Shown here one piece after another: positions 45,787-54,730 of a stretch of DNA of 64,000 nucleotides (its first letter is position 1; each line of letters begins with the position of its first letter). A program made the translations under genes and the position numbers. Origin of the DNA: Aquimarina longa SW024 (GTDB lineage: Bacteria; Bacteroidota; Bacteroidia; Flavobacteriales; Flavobacteriaceae); assembly GCF_001401755.1 (NCBI RefSeq), contig NZ_KQ474102.1, positions 296,952 through 360,951 on the forward strand. Reading direction: 5' to 3'. Under the pieces are notes generated by a model. It worked only from the letters and a program-made list of their open reading frames with translations, was not told where the DNA came from and made no database searches.

Positions 45787-47310
45787 TTAATTTGATCCAC
45801 CATTATTTTGAGTTACAATAATTGAATTATTAACTCCATTTTGAACAATCATACTGGTATGCATATCTCCTGTTTGACTCACACGAGTACTATTACCTGT
45901 CCCTAATTGCATATCTTTTGCCATATTCATCTCTCCTGATTGTAAAATATCACTTACATTACTTGCCCCTTTTTGAGTAGAAACTGCAGTATTTTGATTT
46001 CCTGATTGAATCTGAAGAATGCTATTAGATTCTCCTGCTATTCCTATATCTCCTTCTTGAGAAGCTTCTGCAGTATTATCATTACCTAATTGAAGTTGTT
46101 TTGCTATATTCTTACCTCCAAAAAATGAAACATTCTGAGTAGCAGAAGCAGTATTTCTATATCCTATCTGAGTTTGTCCTATAGTGTTATCATCCTCTTC
46201 ATGTTTTGCAAATGCTTTATTATCATCACCTAGCTGATATTGATTAACACTACCTCCTCTAGATACGAAGAAAAAACCTCCTTGTTCAGAAGTTGCGCTA
46301 TTATTAGTTCCTATTTGTTTCTGGATAAGTTTATTATCAAATCCTGATTGTTTTGCTAGAGCTGTATTCTGTTTTTCTGACTGTGATTGATCTGCACTAT
46401 TATCACTACCATCTTGTTCTATTGTCGCAGTATTAGCATTACCTTTTTGTACTTGAATTGCATAATTATCTCCTCCATATGCTAGCAAATTTTGTTTGGC
46501 ACTTGCATTATTTCCTTCTCCTTCTTGCCCTTGTAGGATTGTATTATTACTTTCTTCGTGATTAGCAAAAGCTGTATTTTCGTCTCCTATCTGCACTTGT
46601 TCAACTCTTCCTCCAGTAGCACTATAAAGATCGCTCCCTTGTAATGATGTTGCGATATTACCATTTCCGCTTTGATCCTGTCGTACAGAATTATTATTTC
46701 CCCATTGTTCTGCTTTGGACATATTAGCGTCTCCTTCTTGTAATTGTGCAGAGACATTCTCATCACCAACCTGAGCTATAGAAGCCACATTAGATTTTCC
46801 TTTTTGCTCTAACTCACTAAAGTTATCGTTCCCTTTTTGTACAGAAGATGCCGAGTTATCATCTCCTAATTGAACCTGAAAAGCTGCATTAACGTTGCTC
46901 TCTTGAGATATCATAGCTTCATTTCTATTTCCTTCTTGGTTCTGCTCAGAGAAATTCTCTTCTCCTGTTTGTTCTAGATTCTGAGTAGCTCTTGCATTGT
47001 TATCATTACCTATCTGTACCTGATATACTTTATTACCATCTCCTTGTTGCTGAGAAAATAGTGAGTTTTTATTGCCTGTTTGAGACTGTTCTACAACTCC
47101 ATTATTCGAATTAAACTCTTTAACTCCTTGGGTAGATTCTGCTCTATTCATTACTCCTTCCTGACTTGTTTTCAATACGTTAGAAGTTCCTGTCTGGTTA
47201 ACCGTAGTAGCATTTTCATTCCCTTTTTGATTAACATCGCTTATATTTGATTGAGCAATAACTGCTGTAACACTTAATAAAGCTGCTAGACTAAAAATTA
47301 TTTTTTTCAT
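45787..47310 (-). CDS. Large curlin major subunit (CsgA-like)
   Basis: A 507-aa secreted protein with signal peptide (1-19). Almost the whole mature chain is curlin repeat. QxGxxN motifs recur every 11 residues or so, giving dozens of strands, with longer loops at GSDLYSATGGRVEQ, LLAYGGDNYAIQ and FFFVSRGGSVNQ. E. coli CsgA has five repeats in 151 aa, so this fibre subunit is several times larger. Rich in Gln, Asn, Ser and acidic residues. It is first in the operon, which explains high expression. It should form extracellular functional amyloid. Confidence 0.9.
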   Translation of the reverse strand: MKKIIFSLAALLSVTAVIAQSNISDVNQKGNENATTVNQTGTSNVLKTSQEGVMNRAESTQGVKEFNSNNGVVEQSQTGNKNSLFSQQQGDGNKVYQVQIGNDNNARATQNLEQTGEENFSEQNQEGNRNEAMISQESNVNAAFQVQLGDDNSASSVQKGNDNFSELEQKGKSNVASIAQVGDENVSAQLQEGDANMSKAEQWGNNNSVRQDQSGNGNIATSLQGSDLYSATGGRVEQVQIGDENTAFANHEESNNTILQGQEGEGNNASAKQNLLAYGGDNYAIQVQKGNANTATIEQDGSDNSADQSQSEKQNTALAKQSGFDNKLIQKQIGTNNSATSEQGGFFFVSRGGSVNQYQLGDDNKAFAKHEEDDNTIGQTQIGYRNTASATQNVSFFGGKNIAKQLQLGNDNTAEASQEGDIGIAGESNSILQIQSGNQNTAVSTQKGASNVSDILQSGEMNMAKDMQLGTGNSTRVSQTGDMHTSMIVQNGVNNSIIVTQNNGGSN

Positions 47311-47693
47311 GTGTGATATAAATTAAAGTGATTAAATATGTTTTATTTCATAAAAGTATAGCGCAGATCTAAAAGAGATTAAAAGAATAACCTCTACATT
47401 TCGGTAGCTATAGCTTTATTTTTTTGGGGACTTGTATTAATTTTTATACGAAATAATCGTATATAATTAGTTTCTTATGTTCTATACTTCAAAATAAAAT
47501 GATAACTAGATTATCTCTTGAACTCGGTTCTACTGAGTACATTTTTTTACTTTTATTTAGAACATAAACAATTTAATTTTGCCTACAATAATTCCAAATA
47601 AGAACTGGTATAAGGGGTAATGTTTTACCAAATTTAAGAAATATTAAGACTATTATTACATACTTAATCCTCTTTCGATGAAATACATACGGG
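47311..47693. other. Upstream region of the curli operon
   Basis: About 380 bases without a gene. On the minus strand a TACTTTTA near 47358 is a near match to the -7 box. The length leaves room for regulator binding sites, none of which I can identify. Confidence 0.4.
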
Positions 47694-47726
47694 AAAACCA
47701 TAGAAAAATAAATTTCTATGGTTTTT
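47694..47726 (-). terminator. Probable terminator of glutamine synthetase III
   Basis: AAAACCATAGAAA pairs with TTTCTATGGTTTT (13 bp) around AATAAA. T runs are short, but it is the only hairpin after the glnN stop. Confidence 0.65.
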
Positions 47727-47797
47727 AAAGGGCTTATTAATATGTTAATTTTTTACTAAATCATTTCTAGCAAGAAAAAACGTAAGTTAATTCTTAC

Positions 47798-49984
47798 CTA
47801 TCTAGTAAACAATAATTCTCTATATTTTGTTAGTGGCCATAATTCATCATCGACTAGTAGTTCTAATTTATCACAACTATATCTAATCTCATCAAACAGT
47901 GGCTTTACTTTTTCACAATAACTGGAAGCTTTCTTCTCTAGATTTTCTAATTTGTTTGCCTTTTTACGAGCCTCGGTCATCTCATTTACTTTAGTATTAA
48001 TTTTTCCTATATGTTCAGAGATTTCTTCTAGAATACCCATTTGTTCTTTAGCATGCTTTTCAAAATCATCGCCATATAAGCTTTTTAAGCCTGACACATT
48101 ACTAATAAGTGTATTCTGATATCGTATTGCCGTAGGAATAACATGATTACGAGCAATATCTCCTAATACTCGACCTTCTATCTGGATTCTCATTGCATAT
48201 TCTTCTACTTCTATTTCATAGCGAGCTTCTGCTTCTATTCTATTCATCACTCCCATTTCTTCAAAAAGCTTAAGGTTTTTTTCAGAAACTTTTGCTTTTA
48301 GAGCTTCAGGAGTAGTTTTATTATTACTTAATCCTCTTTTTTTAGCTTCTTTCTCCCACTCCTTACCATATCCATTTCCTTCAAAAAGGATGTTCTTAGA
48401 TTGTTTTATATACTCTCTTAATACATTAAATATTGCTTCATCTTTTTTAAGATCTTTTTGCTCAATCAATGCATCTACTTCTTTTTTAAACTCTTTGAGT
48501 TGTTTTGCAACAATTGTATTTAAAATAGTCATTGGATTTGCACAATTTGCTTTTGACCCAACTGCTCTAAATTCGAATTTATTTCCTGTAAAGGCAAAAG
48601 GAGAAGTTCTATTGCGATCTGTATTATCTAATAGTATTTCTGGTATTTTACCTACTACATTAAGCTTAAGATCTGTCTTTTCTTGTGGAGATAATTTTCC
48701 ATCAGTAACACCTTCTAACTCTTTTAATACATTTGTTAATTGCTCTCCAATAAATACTGACATAATAGCTGGAGGGGCTTCATTTGCTCCTAATCGATGA
48801 TCATTACTAGCTGATGCAATACCTGCTCTCATTAATTCTTCATTTTCATTAATTGCTTTAATCGTATTAATAAAAAAAGTTAAAAATTGCAAGTTACTCA
48901 TTGGTGTTTTCCCTGGACCTAATAAGTTTACACCTGTACTAGTTGCTAAAGACCAGTTATTGTGCTTACCTGATCCATTGACTCCTGCAAATGGTTTCTC
49001 GTGTAATAACACTCTAAGATTATGTCTCATTGCTACTTTATCCATTACATCCATCAATAAAGAATTGTGGTCAACTGCTAGGTTGGTTTCTTCAAAAATA
49101 GGAGCTAATTCGAATTGATTAGGAGCTACTTCGTTATGGCGGGTCTTTACAGGAATACCTAATAGCATACATTCTGTTTCTAAATCTCTCATGTAGTCCA
49201 AAGCTCTGGTCGGAATACTTCCAAAATAATGATCGTCTAACTGCTGCCCTTTTGCAGGAGAATGCCCCAAAAGTGTTCTTCCTGTCATTACAATGTCTGG
49301 TCTAGAGTATGCTAATGCACTATCAATCAAAAAATACTCTTGTTCCCATCCAAGAGAAGCATTTACTTTTTTTACATTCTTATCAAAATACTTTGATACT
49401 GCTGTAGCTGCATTATCTACCGCCTGTAATGCTCTTAATAAAGGAGTTTTATAATCTAATGCTTCTCCTGTATAGGCTACAAAAACAGTAGGAATACATA
49501 ATGTAGTGCCATAAATAAAAGCAGGAGAGGTTGGATCCCATGCCGTATATCCTCTAGCCTCAAAAGTATTACGGATACCTCCATTAGGAAAAGAAGATGC
49601 ATCTGGCTCTTGCTGTACCAATTGTCCTCCTTCAAACTTTTCTATTGCTTCTCCATCCCCTATAGTTTCAAAAAAAGCATCGTGTTTTTCTGCCGTAGCA
49701 CCAGTAAGAGGCTGAAACCAATGTGTATAATGAGTTGCCCCCTTAGAAAGTGACCAATCCTTCATCGCTGAGGCTATCTGATCCGCAATTGTGCGATCAA
49801 TCTTAGAACCATTTTCTATAGCATCTATAACACTTGTATATGCATCTTTGGTTAGACATTGAAGCATTGTTCTTTGATTAAATACATTTTCGCCAAATAA
49901 TGCAGATCGACGTTCTGTTTCTGTAACAACTACAGTGTTACGATTTAGTGTTTCTTTTAAAGCTTGAAATCTGAGTGTTGACAT
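47798..49984 (-). CDS. glnN: Glutamine synthetase type III
   Basis: A 728-aa GSIII, the large glutamine synthetase typical of Bacteroidota and cyanobacteria; it makes glutamine from glutamate and ammonia with ATP. Conserved blocks include SLGWEQEYFLIDSALAYSRP (metal-binding glutamates), TRHNEVAPNQFELAPIFEET, LLHEKPFAGVNGSGKHNNWS and NRTSPFAFTGNKFEFRAVGS. The first 80 and last 170 residues are GSIII-specific, with a helical C-terminus. It is divergent from a type II-like synthetase gene, with 220 bases and a -7 box between. Confidence 0.95.
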   Translation of the reverse strand: MSTLRFQALKETLNRNTVVVTETERRSALFGENVFNQRTMLQCLTKDAYTSVIDAIENGSKIDRTIADQIASAMKDWSLSKGATHYTHWFQPLTGATAEKHDAFFETIGDGEAIEKFEGGQLVQQEPDASSFPNGGIRNTFEARGYTAWDPTSPAFIYGTTLCIPTVFVAYTGEALDYKTPLLRALQAVDNAATAVSKYFDKNVKKVNASLGWEQEYFLIDSALAYSRPDIVMTGRTLLGHSPAKGQQLDDHYFGSIPTRALDYMRDLETECMLLGIPVKTRHNEVAPNQFELAPIFEETNLAVDHNSLLMDVMDKVAMRHNLRVLLHEKPFAGVNGSGKHNNWSLATSTGVNLLGPGKTPMSNLQFLTFFINTIKAINENEELMRAGIASASNDHRLGANEAPPAIMSVFIGEQLTNVLKELEGVTDGKLSPQEKTDLKLNVVGKIPEILLDNTDRNRTSPFAFTGNKFEFRAVGSKANCANPMTILNTIVAKQLKEFKKEVDALIEQKDLKKDEAIFNVLREYIKQSKNILFEGNGYGKEWEKEAKKRGLSNNKTTPEALKAKVSEKNLKLFEEMGVMNRIEAEARYEIEVEEYAMRIQIEGRVLGDIARNHVIPTAIRYQNTLISNVSGLKSLYGDDFEKHAKEQMGILEEISEHIGKINTKVNEMTEARKKANKLENLEKKASSYCEKVKPLFDEIRYSCDKLELLVDDELWPLTKYRELLFTR

Positions 49985-50004
49985 AGGTAAATTAAGTTTT
50001 TACA

Positions 50005-50012
50005 CAAAGATA
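50005..50012 (-). promoter_or_regulatory. -7 box TATCTTTG for glnN
   Basis: Minus-strand TATCTTTG fits TAnnTTTG and ends 20 bases before the glnN start, in the divergent spacer with the second glutamine synthetase. Confidence 0.55.
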
Positions 50013-50204
50013 TGAGAAGTTTTTATTGTTATCTTAAAAAAAAACAATCTTTTAAAATAACAAATAATCAAAATACCCCTAAACAAAATAGGGTATCTAT
50101 AAAAAAACAACTTAAATAACACTTACACCCCCTTTTATTTTGACACCTAAAGAATATATTATAATTTTACAGCCTGTACTAATTCAATTTATAAAGTATT
50201 AATT

Positions 50205-51230
50205 ATGAGTAAAGCTAAATTAGAATACATTTGGCTAGATGGTTATAAACCAACTGCTAACTTAAGAAGTAAAACAAAAATTGAAGAAAATTTTAGCGGA
50301 AAGCTAGAAGATTGCCCAATGTGGTCATTTGATGGTAGTTCTACAAGACAAGCAAAAGGAGGTTCTTCTGATTGCTTATTAAAACCTGTTGCTATATACC
50401 CTGATCCTGCAAGAAAAAATGGATATTTGGTAATGACTGAAGTTCTAAATTCTGATGGAACATCTCATGAATCTAATGCAAGAGCTACAATTGATGATGA
50501 TGATAATGATTTTTGGTTTGGTTTTGAGCAAGAGTACTTTATCATGGATACCAAAACTCAATTACCATTAGGATTCCCCGTAGGAGGATACCCAGGACCA
50601 CAAGGTATGTACTACTGCTCTGTAGGAGGAAGAAATACACATGGTAGAGATTTTGTTGAAGAGCATGCTGATTTATGTATCGCTGCTGGTCTAAACTTCG
50701 AAGGTATCAATCAAGAGGTTGCTAGTGGACAATGGGAGTTTCAATTATTTGCCAAAGGTGCTAAAAAAGCAGGAGATGAAATTTGGATCGCTAGATATCT
50801 ACTAGATCGTTTGACTGAACACTATGGTTTTTATATAGAATACCACCCAAAACCTATTAAAGGAGATTGGAATGGTTCTGGAATGCATGCTAACTTCTCT
50901 AATGAACTACTAAGAACATGTGGTTCTAAAGAAATATACGAAACTATATGTGAAGCATTTAGACCTGTTACCAAAGAACATATCGATGTCTACGGAGAGT
51001 TTAACGATCAACGATTAACTGGTGAGCATGAAACACAGTCTATTCATGAATTTTCTTATGGGGTATCTGATAGAGGAGCTTCTATTAGAATTCCTATTAT
51101 CACTGTAGAAAATGAATGGAAAGGATGGTTAGAAGATCGCAGACCAGCTTCTAATGGAGACCCTTATAAAATTGCAGCTAGAATTATTAAAACTGTTAAA
51201 ACAGCAGATGTTGCAGCTCTAGCAGTCTAA
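50205..51230 (+). CDS. Glutamine synthetase, type II-like
   Basis: A 341-aa glutamine synthetase of the short eukaryotic-like (GSII) class. The beta-grasp start KLEYIWLDGYKPTANLRSKT, CPMWSFDGSSTRQAKGG, and the catalytic blocks FGFEQEYFIMD, NQEVASGQWEFQLFAKGAKK, KGDWNGSGMHANFS and SDRGASIRIPIITVENEWKG are all present. It lies beside the type III enzyme, giving the cell two unrelated ammonia-assimilating synthetases from one divergent locus. A strong terminator follows 43 bases downstream. A relic of a second copy lies at 52208. Confidence 0.95.
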   Translation: MSKAKLEYIWLDGYKPTANLRSKTKIEENFSGKLEDCPMWSFDGSSTRQAKGGSSDCLLKPVAIYPDPARKNGYLVMTEVLNSDGTSHESNARATIDDDDNDFWFGFEQEYFIMDTKTQLPLGFPVGGYPGPQGMYYCSVGGRNTHGRDFVEEHADLCIAAGLNFEGINQEVASGQWEFQLFAKGAKKAGDEIWIARYLLDRLTEHYGFYIEYHPKPIKGDWNGSGMHANFSNELLRTCGSKEIYETICEAFRPVTKEHIDVYGEFNDQRLTGEHETQSIHEFSYGVSDRGASIRIPIITVENEWKGWLEDRRPASNGDPYKIAARIIKTVKTADVAALAV

Positions 51231-51272
51231 TTTTTTAATACAATAGCCAACTAATTGTAAACCTTAAACTAA

Positions 51273-51312
51273 AAAATATCGAAAGTATAATTTAATATAC
51301 TTTCGATATTTT
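51273..51312 (+). terminator. Rho-independent terminator of glutamine synthetase
   Basis: AAAATATCGAAAGTATA pairs with TATACTTTCGATATTTT (17 bp) around ATTTAA, then a T-rich tail. A diverged copy is at 52303. Confidence 0.9.
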
Positions 51313-51379
51313 CTTTTTCTTCTATTACGTTTTAAAAAAATGCGCTTACCATACTAGTTAAGATAGCTTATATATCTAA

Positions 51380-52021
51380 CTATTTAATTTTTTTTAATAC
51401 AATAATTTCGTTTGCTGAAAAATCACCTATTACCAATAAGCTATTTTCTATACTTATAGCAATCTCCTGATTTTTCTTTTTTTCCAAGTTAGTCCTTGTT
51501 GAACTTAAACCAAATCCAAACGAATTAGCTGCAGCAACAAAATCAAGATTACAACCTCCAAATCTAGAAGTAAAAACCCCAGTTCCTTCTAAAACCCCTC
51601 TAACCCCAGAAGATATTTTTCTTAAATCACGTGCTTTGAAGTAAATATTCATCGTATTCTCTATATCGCCAGGACAATCTTCTATTAATGCTATTAAACC
51701 ATTTCCTCTATCCTCTTCCATATGCACAATATGATCAACTGGACTTTCTTTTCCTTCTCGTGATTCAGGAATAGTAAAACGTACTACTTTCCAATCTCCT
51801 TTCAGAAAATCAATAAATTCTTGATTCCTTGTCGCTACTGGACCTGGGAAAATTATCCCATTTTTAGAAGAGGATTCTGACTCTATATCTTCCAAAAATG
51901 TAGTTTCTGAGTTAGCTTTATTCGTTGCAGGGTTTTGATCACTTATCGAGTCTTTAGAACAAGATGTTGCAATAAAAAGAGCGACTCCCATAATTGCATA
52001 AATGATTTTTCGTGTTTTCAT
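51380..52021 (-). CDS. Lipoprotein, paralogue A
   Basis: A 213-aa predicted lipoprotein: signal with lipobox ATSC at about 18-21, an acidic serine-rich linker (residues 24-60), then a soluble beta-barrel-like domain. That domain has FLKGDWKVVRFTIPESR, a repeated VRGVLEGTGVF and C-terminal IAISIENSLLVIGDFSANEI. It is a close paralogue of the gene at 52505 (same first 50 residues bar a few). The calycin-like ending suggests a small-molecule or lipid-binding barrel, but the family is not recognised. Confidence 0.8.
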   Translation of the reverse strand: MKTRKIIYAIMGVALFIATSCSKDSISDQNPATNKANSETTFLEDIESESSSKNGIIFPGPVATRNQEFIDFLKGDWKVVRFTIPESREGKESPVDHIVHMEEDRGNGLIALIEDCPGDIENTMNIYFKARDLRKISSGVRGVLEGTGVFTSRFGGCNLDFVAAANSFGFGLSSTRTNLEKKKNQEIAISIENSLLVIGDFSANEIIVLKKIK

Positions 52022-52207
52022 GTTTTTTTAGATTTAAAGATTAATATTCGGGACAAAACTACTTTTAATCTTATAAATAAAGTCCCTTATTTGTATGAAG
52101 AGGTCTTTTGATTGTATAACAGATATGGATTATTACATGAAGACAAGTAAAAAGTAGAATTTAAGAATCTATACACTAAATCTAAGACCTTGTTTAACAT
52201 ACATTGT

Positions 52208-52290
52208 AGAGGTTCATTAAGAGCATGCTGTTATACTAAATATTTACTAGATCGTTTAACGATGCATCATGGATATTATAGAACATTCAC
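52208..52290 (+). pseudogene. Relic of a second glutamine synthetase copy
   Basis: Short stretches match the type II-like gene: AAGAGCATGCTG (as at 50658) and TTTACTAGATCGTTTAACG with CATGGATATTATAGAAC (as at about 50797-50840), then the downstream CTTAAACTAAAAAATATCG and terminator copy. Large deletions separate them. Confidence 0.6.
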
Positions 52291-52302
52291 CTTCTTAAAC
52301 TA

Positions 52303-52343
52303 AAAAATATCGAAAGTGTAATGTATTATACTTTCGATATTTT
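52303..52343 (+). terminator. Second copy of the glutamine synthetase terminator
   Basis: AAAATATCGAAAGTGTA and TATACTTTCGATATTTT: the 51273 hairpin with one change in the 5' arm. Confidence 0.75.
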
Positions 52344-52354
52344 AGTAATGAAAT

Positions 52355-52390
52355 AAAGGTTAAATATCGGCGATATTTAACCTTTTCTTT
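52355..52390. terminator. Strong palindrome, terminator-like
   Basis: AAAGGTTAAATAT and ATATTTAACCTTT pair perfectly around CGGCG, followed by TTCTTTTT. It lies between the relic terminator and the 3' end of lipoprotein B; absent from the first copy of the duplicated block. Confidence 0.65.
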
Positions 52391-52504
52391 TTATTGAATT
52401 TAAAAAAAGAAGAGGGGTATTTCGGATATTCAATTTTTTAATAATCAAACTCAACTATAATTATAAAAACGTCTCTTCTTTAATACTTTCCCTCCTCTTT
52501 TAAA

Positions 52505-53158
52505 CTATTCCATTTTTTTAAATACAATAATTTCATTTTTTGAAAAATCACCTACCACCAATAAATTGTTTTCTATGCTTATAGCAACGTCTCGGCTTTC
52601 GGTTTTTTCTACATTTCCAAATCTAGTTAAAGAGTACCCAAATCCATCAGCTAAAGCAAACGCGTCTGTATTACAACCAAGAGATCTGTTATGTGCCCTA
52701 AAACCTCCTTTTATAGGTCCACCTGTTCCCTTTAAAACTCCTCTAACATCGTTTAAACCTATTTTTTTTAAGCTACCTACTTCAAAATAAATATCATATC
52801 CATTTGAACTACCAGTACATTTATTTATAGACGCTATAATTTTGCCTTCTATAATACTAAAATGTCCAATAGAATTAATCCAACTTTTTTTTCCTTCTTT
52901 TTCAGGAATAGTAAATCGCGTAATCCTCCAATCTCCCTCTAAAAAATCAATAAATTCTTGATTCTTTGTCGCTACTTGATCTGGGAAAACTATCCCATTT
53001 TTAGAAGAGGATTCTGACTCTATATTTTCCAAAAATGTAGTTTCTGAATTAGCATTATTCGTTGCAGGGTTTTGATCACTTATCGAGTCTTTAGAACAAG
53101 ATGTTGCAATAAAAAGAGCGACTCCCATAATTGCATAAATGATTTTTCGTGTTTTCAT
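52505..53158 (-). CDS. Lipoprotein, paralogue B
   Basis: A 217-aa lipoprotein nearly identical to paralogue A in its first 75 residues (lipobox ATSC, SDQNPATN linker) and diverged in the body (LEGDWRITRFTIPEKEGKKS, VRGVLKGTGGPIKGGFRAHN, IAISIENNLLVVGDFSKNEI). Upstream sequences are also closely conserved between A and B for over 100 bases, so a block with promoter was duplicated. The different bodies may reflect ligand or partner change. Function unknown. Confidence 0.8.
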   Translation of the reverse strand: MKTRKIIYAIMGVALFIATSCSKDSISDQNPATNNANSETTFLENIESESSSKNGIVFPDQVATKNQEFIDFLEGDWRITRFTIPEKEGKKSWINSIGHFSIIEGKIIASINKCTGSSNGYDIYFEVGSLKKIGLNDVRGVLKGTGGPIKGGFRAHNRSLGCNTDAFALADGFGYSLTRFGNVEKTESRDVAISIENNLLVVGDFSKNEIIVFKKME

Positions 53159-53497
53159 ATTTTTTTAGATTTAAAGATTGATATTCGGGATAAAACTACT
53201 TTTAATCTTATAAATAAAGTTCCTTATTTGTATGAAGAGGTTTTGTGATTGTATAACAGATATGGATTATTACATAAAGGCAAGTAAAGGATATAATTTT
53301 GGGGCATACAACATAGATATTATATCCCTTTTTTAAACAGTAATTCCTAAGAATATATTTGAATAATTAAATCCATATAAATAACAAAAAAAAACAGGCA
53401 ATCAGTCTCCAATTAAGGACTAGCCTAATAATTCTTATTAAAACAGAATTTTAATAATTCGATTGATCAAATATCAAATTTTAGTATTCACAATAAG
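53159..53497. other. Intergenic; weak terminator for the exchanger
   Basis: Contains the upstream region of lipoprotein B (53159-53280). At about 53386-53426 an imperfect hairpin (AGGCTAGTC with GACTGATTGCCT on the minus strand, then a T run) could end the Na/Ca exchanger transcript. Nothing else seen. Confidence 0.4.
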
Positions 53498-54448
53498 TTA
53501 TTTCATGAAAACTAATGCTATAAAAACACAGTATGCTCCAAAAATCAAAAGTCCTTTAAAACGTCCAAGTATCATTTTTTTAGGTATAAAAGCTAAGGGA
53601 AGTAAAATAATAGCAAAACCAAGCATCCAATACATGTTTATATTTATCAAAACCTCATCTTTTACTACAATCGGCTGAATTAGTGCAGTTATCCCTAAAA
53701 CTGATGCTATATTAAAAATATTAGATCCTATAAGATTTCCTAATGAGATTGCTTTTTCTTGCTTAAGAGCAGCTATAACTGATGCTGCTAATTCAGGAAC
53801 ACTTGTTCCTACGGCAATAAGAGTGAGTGCTATTACTCCTTCGCTAACTCCCATTTTTAGTGCTATAGATTCTGCTCCATTAACTAATAACTCAGAACCA
53901 AAATATAACGCCACTCCTCCTATAAGAAGCCAAACTATAATCTTAAAACTAGATGTTTGCTCTAGTGATTCGTCTAGTTTTTCTGAAATAGTATCAGAAA
54001 ATTTACGAGCTCTTCTAATCAATACAACAAGATAAATCAATAATGATAAAAATAATATAAACCCTTCTAATGAAGTTAAAACACCATCTCCCAAAAGAAT
54101 GTATAACGCAAAAGATAATAATACCATTACCGGCCAATTAAACTTATAAAAATCTCTATCAATAGCCAAAGGACCAATAATTGCAGTAATCCCTAATACT
54201 AAGCCAATATTAGCAATATTAGAACCTATTACATTACCTAAAGACATATCCGACAAACCATCCAGCGCTGCTTGAATACTTACCAATAATTCTGGAGCAG
54301 AAGTTGCAAAAGAAACCACAGTTAATCCAATAACCATACGAGATAATTTAAGCCTAAAAGATAATGCTACAGAAGATCTAACTAAAAATTCCCCTCCTAC
54401 TACAAGGAGAATAAGTCCTATGATAACATAAAATATACTCGTAATCAT
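53498..54448 (-). CDS. Calcium/sodium antiporter
   Basis: A 316-aa inner-membrane exchanger of the YrbG/NCX family with about ten helices. The two alpha-repeats are clear: VVSFATSAPELLVSIQAALD (about 45-64) with LGNVIGSNIANIG (73-85), and the second AVGTSVPELAASVIAALKQ (about 212-230) with SLGNLIGSNIFNIASVLG (about 235-252). These carry the ion-coordinating glutamates and asparagines. Length is typical. It is divergent from the LytS-like kinase. Confidence 0.94.
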   Translation of the reverse strand: MITSIFYVIIGLILLVVGGEFLVRSSVALSFRLKLSRMVIGLTVVSFATSAPELLVSIQAALDGLSDMSLGNVIGSNIANIGLVLGITAIIGPLAIDRDFYKFNWPVMVLLSFALYILLGDGVLTSLEGFILFLSLLIYLVVLIRRARKFSDTISEKLDESLEQTSSFKIIVWLLIGGVALYFGSELLVNGAESIALKMGVSEGVIALTLIAVGTSVPELAASVIAALKQEKAISLGNLIGSNIFNIASVLGITALIQPIVVKDEVLININMYWMLGFAIILLPLAFIPKKMILGRFKGLLIFGAYCVFIALVFMK

Positions 54449-54730
54449 GAATTTTATTTTTTGGCGAAGATACTATTATCTCAAAAGTTTTTTTAAAAAA
54501 TAGCATCCATATTTTAAAACACTATTATAGACACATAATCATCTATATATAATCAAATAAGATAATAAAAACATAAACCTATAATAGCCAGACATTAATA
54601 ATTGTATTTTCTTATGGTTCCTTTATTTATGCTACATTCAACATCATTTTTAACAAATAAATCATGAAAATCATAAAAAAATAACATAACTTTAAGTGTT
54701 TTACCAACTTCAATTACACACATTTTAAAT

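Noticed and set aside
48390..48800. 136-aa plus-strand ORF inside glutamine synthetase III
   Set aside because: Antisense shadow of a strongly conserved gene.
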